From Chryseobacterium mulctrae (GTDB lineage Bacteria; Bacteroidota; Bacteroidia; Flavobacteriales; Weeksellaceae): a stretch of DNA of 64,000 bases. The position numbers and the translations under genes are program-made. The DNA is taken from NCBI RefSeq assembly GCF_006175945.1, contig NZ_VAJL01000001.1, positions 558,001-622,000 of the forward strand, given 5' to 3'. The notes below the pieces were generated by a model. The model made no database searches. It saw only the letters and a list, made by a program, of their open reading frames with translations, and was not told the origin of the DNA. Positions 53,515 through 59,547 of this stretch are shown one piece after another. How positions within the stretch are numbered: the first letter of the stretch is position 1; every line of letters begins with the position of its first letter.

Positions 53515-53522
53515 TATATTTG
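53515..53522 (+). promoter_or_regulatory. -7 box (TATATTTG)
   Basis: A perfect TAnnTTTG, 36 bp before the ATG at 53559. Confidence 0.45.
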
Positions 53523-53558
53523 AAAATCTAAATTAAAGCAGTCAAAAAAATAAAACAA

Positions 53559-54059
53559 ATGAAAGAAGAAAATATCAATAAACTAAACTCTTTATTCTCA
53601 AACTTAAAATCAGAAGATCAAAAGCTGAAAGAAAGTCTTGAGAAGAAAAAAAGTGAAGACGATTTATTTATTGAAGGTTTTAAAACGCTGTGCAAGAACT
53701 TTATCGATCCTAAAATGCAGGAATTCAGAAGAATGCTCAGACAAAACGGATTTGGCTGTAAAGTTTCATTTAATGAAGAAATTAAAAATGGTTTAGGGAT
53801 TAATGCTCAAACCAATATCAAACTTCAGATTTCAAGAAATGTAGATTCTAATTTTTATGCGAATGATAAGTTTCCGCATATTATGTTTGTTACCGATAAA
53901 AATCTAAAAAGAATCGTTGTACATCAGGATACCATTTTTCAAAATGGTACAGGAACCGCTGCTTTAAAAGAGCAAAATTACACGCTTGAAAGTCTTCATG
54001 AAGATGATATAGAAAAAGAAATTCTGGAATCTGTAGAAAATATTTTAGTGAATAAATAA
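53559..54059 (+). CDS. hypothetical protein
   Basis: The 166-residue soluble protein has a Lys/Glu-rich helix at the start (residues 1-35, MKEENINKLNSLFSNLKSED), then a mixed alpha/beta part with KNFIDPKMQEFRRMLRQNGF and the segment INAQTNIKLQISRNVDSNFY. No known family was recognised. It has its own -7 box and converges on 54083. Confidence 0.6.
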   Translation: MKEENINKLNSLFSNLKSEDQKLKESLEKKKSEDDLFIEGFKTLCKNFIDPKMQEFRRMLRQNGFGCKVSFNEEIKNGLGINAQTNIKLQISRNVDSNFYANDKFPHIMFVTDKNLKRIVVHQDTIFQNGTGTAALKEQNYTLESLHEDDIEKEILESVENILVNK

Positions 54060-54082
54060 CCTATTTTACGGCAATTTGTTTA

Positions 54083-54580
54083 TTAATCTCCGCCATCTAT
54101 TCCATTAAATTCTCTGGTTGAATAATGCAGGAACAGTAAAATCAACAGATCATCAACAGATTCGTCTGCTTCGATATGAAAAATCGGATCTTTAAACCAT
54201 TTTTTCACCCTCCATATTTTGACAAGAACTTTTCCTTTTTCAATTATCGTGCTGATTCTTCTAAATTTAAAATAATAAATTCTTACATCCTGTCCCGACT
54301 TGATAATTCTGTCTTTTCCAAAGTCTGTAAAATAAATAATGCGTTTGGCGAGACTCAACTCAACGTCATTTTTCATAAAACCTACATTTTTTATCTCATA
54401 AACTTGAGATTGATATTCTATGCATTGATGCAATATAAATGATCTGGTTTCGTCTGTAATTCTACCAATTTCCTGTTGGTTTTCAGAATTTAAAACGAAA
54501 TGGTTTTTGTGATATTGAGCGGTATAATTTTTCAAAAGGTGAATGTGTTTAATCGGAAAATGATCTTTCGTTTTGATCAA
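54083..54580 (-). CDS. hypothetical protein
   Basis: The 165-residue protein has a TTG start (54580), as no ATG lies near; the first in-frame ATG is 68 codons on. Residues 80-150 are beta-rich with LAKRIIYFTDFGKDRIIKSG and IIEKGKVLVKIWRVKKWFKD. No family could be recognised; a tubby/LURP-like barrel is possible but not supported by motif. It is 6 bp downstream of the peroxidase gene and so co-transcribed with it. Confidence 0.55.
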   Translation of the reverse strand: MIKTKDHFPIKHIHLLKNYTAQYHKNHFVLNSENQQEIGRITDETRSFILHQCIEYQSQVYEIKNVGFMKNDVELSLAKRIIYFTDFGKDRIIKSGQDVRIYYFKFRRISTIIEKGKVLVKIWRVKKWFKDPIFHIEADESVDDLLILLFLHYSTREFNGIDGGD

Positions 54581-54586
54581 TAAAAA

Positions 54587-55594
54587 TTATTTTTTCTGAA
54601 ATTCCACATTAGAAACCAACATAGAATCATTTAATGTTGCTAAAAAAGCTAATAAATCCTCCTTTTCCTGAGAATTAAAAACAATCGGTTTTTCTAATTG
54701 TTTCGCTAAAGTTGGGCTTTTAACGATTCCTTTTTCATAATGTTCCAAAACTTCATTTAATGTTTTAAATCTGCCATCATGCATATAAGGATAAGTGTAA
54801 GCAAGATTTCTCAAACTAGGGATTTTAAACATCATCTTATCAGCCGATTCAAAAGTTTTGTTCCATTTTCCGTAATCTTTTAGTTCGGAATTATAGGATA
54901 GTCCATTATTGGCAAATTCATACGTTGAAAACAGAGGTTCAGAATGGCATGAACTGCAATTTCCCTTAAACAATTGATAGCCTTTATTTTCGGAAGCAGT
55001 AAATTTTGCTTTCCCTTGTTTTACTTTATCATATTTAGAATTCGCAGAAACAATGGTAAGTTGGAATTGTGAAAGTGCTTTCATCACACGTTCAGAAGTT
55101 GCTAAACTGTCTCCAAAACTTTTGTAAAAAAGCGTTTTGTATTCTTTGGACTGATTGAGTTTGCGAACAACAACATTAATATCTTCACCCATTTCTTTTG
55201 GATGATTAATCGGCGCTAAAGCCTGAACATCGATATTCACAACAGAACCATCCCACATAAATGTTTTTTGCCAAGCCAAATTGAAAATCGCAGGAGAGTT
55301 CCGGTCTCCAATTCCGTCTTCAATCCCTTTGCTTAAATGATTTCCGGCATGTGAAAAAGCCTGATTCGACAAATGACACGAAGAACATGAAATTGTATGA
55401 TCTCTCGATAAAATAGGATCATAAAATAGCTTTCTTCCCAAGTCGACAGTAGATTTTTTTAAAGGGTTTTTCTTAAAATCATAAACAGGTTTCGGAAAAT
55501 AATTCGGATAAATCAATTGCAAATCCTGAAGACCGTAAAATGCCATCAGAATAAATAATGATAAAAAACTTAGCGATTTAAATTTAGAATACAC
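54587..55594 (-). CDS. di-haem cytochrome c peroxidase (MauG/CcpA-like)
   Basis: The 335-residue protein from a GTG start has a signal/anchor (SLSFLSLFILMAFYGLQ) and two haem-binding motifs, CSSCH at 70-74 and CSSCH at 213-217. The DRNSPAIFNLAWQKTFMWDG segment and PSLRNLAYTYPYMHDGRFKT then LNEVLEHYEKG match the cytochrome c peroxidase/MauG family. It is periplasmic and reduces hydrogen peroxide with electrons from cytochrome c, or oxidises other substrates. The small hypothetical gene at 54083 follows in the same transcript. Confidence 0.92.
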   Translation of the reverse strand: MYSKFKSLSFLSLFILMAFYGLQDLQLIYPNYFPKPVYDFKKNPLKKSTVDLGRKLFYDPILSRDHTISCSSCHLSNQAFSHAGNHLSKGIEDGIGDRNSPAIFNLAWQKTFMWDGSVVNIDVQALAPINHPKEMGEDINVVVRKLNQSKEYKTLFYKSFGDSLATSERVMKALSQFQLTIVSANSKYDKVKQGKAKFTASENKGYQLFKGNCSSCHSEPLFSTYEFANNGLSYNSELKDYGKWNKTFESADKMMFKIPSLRNLAYTYPYMHDGRFKTLNEVLEHYEKGIVKSPTLAKQLEKPIVFNSQEKEDLLAFLATLNDSMLVSNVEFQKK

Positions 55595-55670
55595 GAGAAA
55601 ATTGATTAGGATAATTAATCTTCATTTTGAAATGATTATTCAGTACTTTTTTAAGCGATACTAATTAATT

Positions 55671-56429
55671 CTACAAATGAAAATACCTCGGATCAGGATA
55701 TTGAAACTCAAAATTCAACTCTTCAATTAATTTGTTTGGAGAAATCGTTCTTCCAATCTCTATTCTTTCACCAGAATAAGGTAAATCTTTCTGAGCATTA
55801 ATTACTTCCTCTTTGTTGGGATGAATTGGCGCAACCACATTGTACACTTTAGATTCAGAATGATTGTCCAGCATTTTTTCTACTACCGAACAAATATCTG
55901 CATAATGAATATGATTCACCAACCTTTCTAAATTTGAAATATTATAATTCTTTAAAAGTCGCTGATCTCCCATTAATCCGGCCAATCTCAGAACATTCGC
56001 CTTTGGAAATTGATGCAAAATGAAATTCTCACTTTCTACCTTTTCTGCAGGTTGATTATCTTCTGTGAAATCTTTGTCAATCTGAGGATAAACTCCCGTT
56101 GAGCTCATTAAAAACAATTGACCTTTATAATCTCCAAGAAATTCCAAAAGATTCTGCTGTTTTTCTTTCATAGAGACTTGTGCTCCTCTAATTCCTGAAA
56201 ACGGAACGGTAATAATTACCGCATCTAATTGTGGTAAAACATCCCAAGTTGATATTGCTTCAGATGGATGATCAGGAAAATCAACCAATGTTGGATGATA
56301 ACCTTTTGATTGTAGTTCTTTTATTTTAGATTCGGACGTCGTTGTTGCGAAAATTTCATATTGATTGGATAATCTTTCTGCAATATGATTTCCGAGCCAG
56401 CCACAGCCAATAATTCCTAGTTTTTTCAT
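55671..56429 (-). CDS. NAD(P)-binding epimerase-like protein (YeeZ type)
   Basis: The 252-residue protein begins KKLGIIGCGWLGNHIAERLS, a Rossmann GxGxxG-type motif, with the motif FLMSSTGVYPQIDKDFTEDN and NVLRLAGLMGDQRL, like the SDR/YeeZ group. Late HYADICSVVEKMLDN fits epimerase-like proteins. The substrate is unknown; the usual Tyr-x3-Lys pair is not clearly present, so it may bind dinucleotide but not catalyse. It is 20 bp after the HTH gene at 56450 on the same strand. Confidence 0.85.
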   Translation of the reverse strand: MKKLGIIGCGWLGNHIAERLSNQYEIFATTTSESKIKELQSKGYHPTLVDFPDHPSEAISTWDVLPQLDAVIITVPFSGIRGAQVSMKEKQQNLLEFLGDYKGQLFLMSSTGVYPQIDKDFTEDNQPAEKVESENFILHQFPKANVLRLAGLMGDQRLLKNYNISNLERLVNHIHYADICSVVEKMLDNHSESKVYNVVAPIHPNKEEVINAQKDLPYSGERIEIGRTISPNKLIEELNFEFQYPDPRYFHL

Positions 56430-56449
56430 GTTTAGTTTATTAGATTGTA

Positions 56450-56695
56450 TTATTGTGGGGTTAAAGATTTGCTATTTTCGTTGGAGGTTTCATTATTCCA
56501 CTCTCTTATTTCAATCGTTTTAGCAATCACTAAAAGCTCTTCCGGTGTGAATCTTTTTTCTTTTAGTTTCTTGAAAAAAGTAGGTTTCTTAATTCCTGAT
56601 TTCTCAATAATATAAGACATTTTGAAAGGAGAGTTTTTCAAAATCTCATCAATGTTATTAAGAATATCGATATATTCTTCTATTTCTTTTGTCAT
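56450..56695 (-). CDS. small HTH DNA-binding protein
   Basis: The 81-residue protein from the ATG at 56695 has the helix-turn-helix SYIIEKSGIKKPTFFKKLKE followed by KRFTPEELLVIAKTIEI, similar to Cro/C1-type antitoxin and regulator domains. It is 20 bp upstream of the epimerase-like gene and may regulate it. The TTG reading 15 codons longer is not favoured. No toxin gene lies beside it. Confidence 0.75.
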   Translation of the reverse strand: MTKEIEEYIDILNNIDEILKNSPFKMSYIIEKSGIKKPTFFKKLKEKRFTPEELLVIAKTIEIREWNNETSNENSKSLTPQ

Positions 56696-56828
56696 TATTT
56701 TATGTTTTTTAATACCTTTTATTGATACAAATATAATCAATTTATGATTCTAAATTATAGAAATGAATATCAAAAACATTGAATATCTTTGAGTTTGTCA
56801 TCATTTTTTTTATTCCGTTTGTCATCCT

Positions 56829-56850
56829 GAAAGGATCTCAACCAAATCTA
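56829..56850. repeat. TTTGTCATCCTGAAAGGATCTC dispersed-repeat end
   Basis: It resembles the TGTCATTC family. It joins the truncated reading at 56876 and may mark its deletion point. Confidence 0.4.
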
Positions 56851-56875
56851 ATTTCCCCTAATTCTGCACTAATCG

Positions 56876-57010
56876 TTATAGAGTCTGCAAATTTGCGGTA
56901 AGCGGATGATTGGAAATTACAGGATATTTTCCTGATTGGATATTGTTGAGAATTCTCTGAGCCAAAGTTGCAAGATCTTTAGTGCTCAGTCTGACTAATG
57001 AAATTTTCAT
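56876..57010 (-). pseudogene. truncated DUF6261-like protein
   Basis: ATG to TAA gives 44 residues starting MKISLVRLSTKDLATLAQRI and ending NNIQSGKYPVISNHPLTANL then QTL. The RLSTKDLATLAQR start is that of a larger Bacteroidota family (about 200 residues, DUF6261-like, as remembered). The reading stops there, and repeat sequence follows, so the gene appears to have lost its 3' four-fifths. Confidence 0.5.
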
Positions 57011-57071
57011 CTTTTAAAATGTGTTTTAATTATTAATTATTCATGAAATAACTAAAACAAATATAAATAAT

Positions 57072-57239
57072 TCTGCATTTTGTTTAAAACATTTTGTGGG
57101 AAATAAAATGCAGTTGCAAGAAGTTCCCCGCAACTTGTGAGAGACTTCCTGCAATTGCACGAGGTTACAAACAAGCTTGTTTTAGATAAAATGCAATTGC
57201 ATGAAGTTATAAACAGGGGTGTTTTAAACAAAATGCAGA
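57072..57239. repeat. 20-bp inverted repeat enclosing a tandem array
   Basis: TCTGCATTTTGTTTAAAACA (57072-57091) pairs perfectly with its reverse complement at 57220-57239. The interior holds the first copies of the 42-bp tandem array (57108-57251), which runs on past the right arm, and the 14-bp palindrome AAACAAGCTTGTTT (57169-57182). No gene is present in the interval 57011-57374. Confidence 0.8.
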
Positions 57240-57251
57240 TGCAGGAGGTTT
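57108..57251 (+). repeat. 42-bp tandem repeat, 3.4 copies
   Basis: Unit starts at 57108 (41 bp), 57149, 57191 and 57233 (partial). The conserved core is ATGCARTTGCANGARGTT, with a tail GGTGTTTTAAAYAAA-like in copies two and three. A 42-bp period equals 14 codons (peptide MQLHEV), but a stop in copy one and the lack of a start leave it non-coding as it stands. Confidence 0.75.
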
Positions 57252-57314
57252 ATTTTAAGGATGATATAATGTTAGGAGGTGTGAGTTAGAGTTTAAGTAA
57301 GTCGTAATTATTAG

Positions 57315-57332
57315 ATTACGGAAATCCGTAAT
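57315..57332. promoter_or_regulatory. operator-like palindrome ATTACGGAAATCCGTAAT
   Basis: An 8-bp perfect inverted pair with 2-bp spacer. Its right edge lies 20 bp upstream of the -7 box at 57353-57360, so it covers the -33 region, as a regulator site would. It is 42 bp before the ATG at 57375. Confidence 0.5.
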
Positions 57333-57352
57333 TTTTATTAAGTTAAGCTATA

Positions 57353-57360
57353 TACTTTTG
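57353..57360 (+). promoter_or_regulatory. -7 box (TACTTTTG)
   Basis: A perfect TAnnTTTG 14 bp before the ATG at 57375. Confidence 0.45.
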
Positions 57361-57374
57361 AGAAAAATAACATT

Positions 57375-57695
57375 ATGACATTAAAGTTCAAAACATCAAA
57401 TGCAAATGATTTCAAAAATGAAATTATAAAACTTATTAACGAAGGAAAGTTGTCAACATGGGAAATATTAACAATAAATAGTACAGAATATTTGAAACAT
57501 ACTGGGCAGTGGGGAGAGAAGGGAGCTATAAAACTAACAAAAGATAATGACAATAAATATCTGACATCACAAGTTTTTAAGTTTGATAGTTACACTGGGA
57601 AAGTTGAAGATTTTGAAGGTTATTATCTTGGACGATTTTGCGAACTAATTTTTGTAAACTTTCCTAAGAAATTTTCATCTATTGACAAGAACTAA
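57375..57695 (+). CDS. hypothetical protein
   Basis: The 106-residue soluble protein starts MTLKFKTSNANDFKNEIIKL and has an alternating strand region with GKLSTWEILTINSTEYLKHT and GKVEDFEGYYLGRFCELIFV. No family is recognised. The base composition is more AT-rich than core genes. It is followed after 19 bp by the DUF1883 gene and shares its transcript. An operator-like palindrome precedes it. Confidence 0.65.
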   Translation: MTLKFKTSNANDFKNEIIKLINEGKLSTWEILTINSTEYLKHTGQWGEKGAIKLTKDNDNKYLTSQVFKFDSYTGKVEDFEGYYLGRFCELIFVNFPKKFSSIDKN

Positions 57696-57714
57696 TTTTT
57701 AAATTAAAAAAAAA

Positions 57715-57981
57715 ATGAAATATCAAGTACACGATTTAGGTCAATTAAGTGGTGGAGAAATAGTTGAAGTGACTTTAGCAGGAACTGCTGCAAATGTTAA
57801 ACTCATGGACATCTCAAACTTTTCAAATTATAAATATGGAAAAAATCATAAATATTATGGAGGATATATAAAGCATTCTCCTTATCGAGTTTCAGTTCCA
57901 AATTTTGGAAGATGGTATATAACGATAGATTTAGGAGGCTACTCAGGAACAATACGCTCTGCCGTAAAGATTATTAAATAA
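57715..57981 (+). CDS. stand-alone DUF1883 protein
   Basis: The 88 residues are the DUF1883 fold alone: YQVHDLGQLSGGEIVEVTLA then GTAANVKLMDISNFSNYKYG and YYGGYIKHSPYRVSVPNFGR then WYITIDLGGYSGTIRSAV. This domain is often fused to TIR domains in bacteria, where it is thought to be a sensor or effector; here no TIR partner is visible. It follows the hypothetical gene at 57375 (19 bp) and precedes the zinc-ribbon gene (87 bp). Confidence 0.85.
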   Translation: MKYQVHDLGQLSGGEIVEVTLAGTAANVKLMDISNFSNYKYGKNHKYYGGYIKHSPYRVSVPNFGRWYITIDLGGYSGTIRSAVKIIK

Positions 57982-58068
57982 TTAATAAATTATGAAGATC
58001 AACTTCACAGAAGATTTTTTTAGTTACTAGATTAAATTTTATGTATTAAACTAATAAATATAAAAACA

Positions 58069-58434
58069 ATGATAAGATGTCCAAAATGTAATTCAGAGCA
58101 AATCACTTCACAAAAAAAAGGATTTGGATTCGGAAAAGCCATAGCAGGAATTTTTGTTGCTGGACCATTAGGATTAGTAGCCGGTACTGTTGGAGCAAAT
58201 AAAATTCAAATACATTGTTTAAATTGTGGAAATAAGTGGCTACCTAATAAATCAACTGGTGTTTCGAATGAAAGAATCACCACAGCACTCCCTATTAAAA
58301 AGAAAAAAGGTCCTCATAACTTACCAAAAGAAAAAACAGAAGAAGAAAGGAGAAGAGAAATTTATGAAAAAACTGGGTTATCTGCATCGGATCCAAAGTT
58401 TGGAAATTTTAGAAAAACTAAAAAACTTAATTAA
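58069..58434 (+). CDS. zinc-ribbon protein with glycine-rich segment
   Basis: The 121-residue protein has Cys4-Cys7 in MIRCPKCNSE and Cys50-Cys53 in IHCLNCGNKW. Between the pairs lies a hydrophobic glycine-rich part (GFGFGKAIAGIFVAGPLGLV then AGTVGANKI), a glycine-zipper-like helix that may sit in or near the membrane. The C-terminus is highly charged (RITTALPIKKKKGPHNLPKE). No known family. A strong terminator follows at 58452. It completes the 57.4-58.4 kb plus-strand run. Confidence 0.65.
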   Translation: MIRCPKCNSEQITSQKKGFGFGKAIAGIFVAGPLGLVAGTVGANKIQIHCLNCGNKWLPNKSTGVSNERITTALPIKKKKGPHNLPKEKTEEERRREIYEKTGLSASDPKFGNFRKTKKLN

Positions 58435-58451
58435 TCTATACAAATAAAAGC

Positions 58452-58477
58452 AAAAACCTGCCTCACAGCAGGTTTTT
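58452..58477 (+). terminator. hairpin terminator of the zinc-ribbon gene
   Basis: AAAAACCTGC/GCAGGTTTTT (58452-58461 and 58468-58477, loop CTCACA). It is the exact reverse complement of the hairpin at 59436-59461. Confidence 0.9.
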
Positions 58478-58499
58478 CCATACTTTCTAAGGTTTTTTG

Positions 58500-58620
58500 A
58501 AAATGAATATTTCTGCGTTATACTTCGCTGGTGCGAGCTTCAAGCTCGTGTCTTAAACTAAATTGAATGAGTGCGAGGAAGATGTTCGCACCAATGCGGA
58601 GAGACACACTCCATTCAATT
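58500..58620. repeat. GC-rich palindromic repeat element
   Basis: It includes GTGCGAGCTTCAAGCTCGTG, a near-perfect palindrome. AAATTGAATGAGTG (about 58559) is answered by CACTCCATTCAATTTT (about 58605) as an imperfect inverted pair. The sequence is unlike adjacent genes and looks like a dispersed element. Confidence 0.5.
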
Positions 58621-58657
58621 TTGACCGGAGTCGTATACGTGATTATATGTTGTGTTG

Positions 58658-59248
58658 TTAATTCGGATTGAACTGAATATTGAAATTCTTTAAATAATCC
58701 TCTATTGGCTCCATTCCCATTTCTTTTCTTCTTTCGTTCACCGTTGCAGGATTTTCTAATTTATACAATTTACCATTTTTTATTTGTGAACCATATATTT
58801 GAGGTTTTCCTTCGTCCATTAAAATCCTGTCTTTCATCAATGCGTACTGTCCTTTAGATAAGTCTCCATTTTTAACCGCTTTCTCTATTTTCGGAAAATA
58901 TTTTTTTCTGATTTCTTCGGTACTATGTTGCAATCCCAACCAGATTGCATCCATATGTTTTTGATCCACCTCCTTTAATGTTGGCATACCACACTTTTCA
59001 ATAATGCTGATCACTAATTCCTGATTCCTATGATCTTCTTTAGCGTATTTGATGGGTTTATTTGCTTTTCTAATCCTTTGGTCACTTTCTAAAACTTCGC
59101 TCAGGATTTGACGTTTTTTGCTACAATCGACTTCAATAATATCTACTGAACCTACATAGACAAATTTATTCCTATTCATATAAAGGAATATTGATATAAT
59201 TAAAACAAGAGCGGTTAATATGCTGAATACTATTTTTTTTATTTTCAT
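58658..59248 (-). CDS. DUF6624-like protein with membrane anchor
   Basis: The 196 residues from the ATG at 59248 begin with a transmembrane helix, KKIVFSILTALVLIISIFLY. The rest is an extra-cytoplasmic domain with DQRIRKANKPIKYAKEDHRN, WLGLQHSTEEIRKKYFPKIE and MKDRILMDEGKPQIYGSQIK, which match DUF6624 as remembered. Function is unknown. The earlier TTG reading is not favoured. The gene lies between repeats and two mirror-image hairpins (58452 and 59436). Confidence 0.75.
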   Translation of the reverse strand: MKIKKIVFSILTALVLIISIFLYMNRNKFVYVGSVDIIEVDCSKKRQILSEVLESDQRIRKANKPIKYAKEDHRNQELVISIIEKCGMPTLKEVDQKHMDAIWLGLQHSTEEIRKKYFPKIEKAVKNGDLSKGQYALMKDRILMDEGKPQIYGSQIKNGKLYKLENPATVNERRKEMGMEPIEDYLKNFNIQFNPN

Positions 59249-59367
59249 TTCTATTTTTGGGTCATATTCCAAAATAAGTTGACCATTTTTGGTTAAAAAT
59301 TAATTGCTCCCAAAAGTAGGAATTATTTTTAAGTGTCGGAATAAAGTATGGATAATTTTTTCCCGAT

Positions 59368-59423
59368 CTCGCGGATTTGCATTCCGCGAGCAAAAAATCA
59401 AAGCACGGATTAAAGATCCGCGC
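59368..59423. repeat. tandem GC-rich hairpins
   Basis: CTCGCGGA/TCCGCGAG (59368-59375 and 59383-59390) and GCACGGAT/ATCCGCGC (59403-59410 and 59416-59423, near-perfect). The pattern is typical of dispersed palindromic repeats; no gene is in the interval 59249-59547. Confidence 0.55.
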
Positions 59424-59435
59424 TATCATAAATAT

Positions 59436-59461
59436 AAAAACCTGCTGTGAGGCAGGTTTTT
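59436..59461 (-). terminator. hairpin terminator downstream of hutU
   Basis: AAAAACCTGC/GCAGGTTTTT (59436-59445 and 59452-59461, loop TGTGAG), 86 bp after the hutU stop. It is the exact reverse complement of the hairpin at 58452. Confidence 0.75.
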
Positions 59462-59480
59462 ATATTTCAATACAATAACT

Positions 59481-59516
59481 TCTCGATACGCTTTTTTCAA
59501 AAGCTACTCGAAGTGA
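59481..59516. repeat. TCTCGATACG/CTACTCGAA dispersed repeat
   Basis: Nearly identical to 51011-51046, in the same orientation. It lies between hutU and its terminator. Confidence 0.65.
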
Positions 59517-59547
59517 CGGATTGCTTTATCATTTTCAAATTCTAAAA

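Noticed and set aside
57108..57251. CRISPR or coding repeat gene
   Set aside because: Copies abut without unique spacers, no cas gene is near, and there is no start codon with an open frame through all copies.
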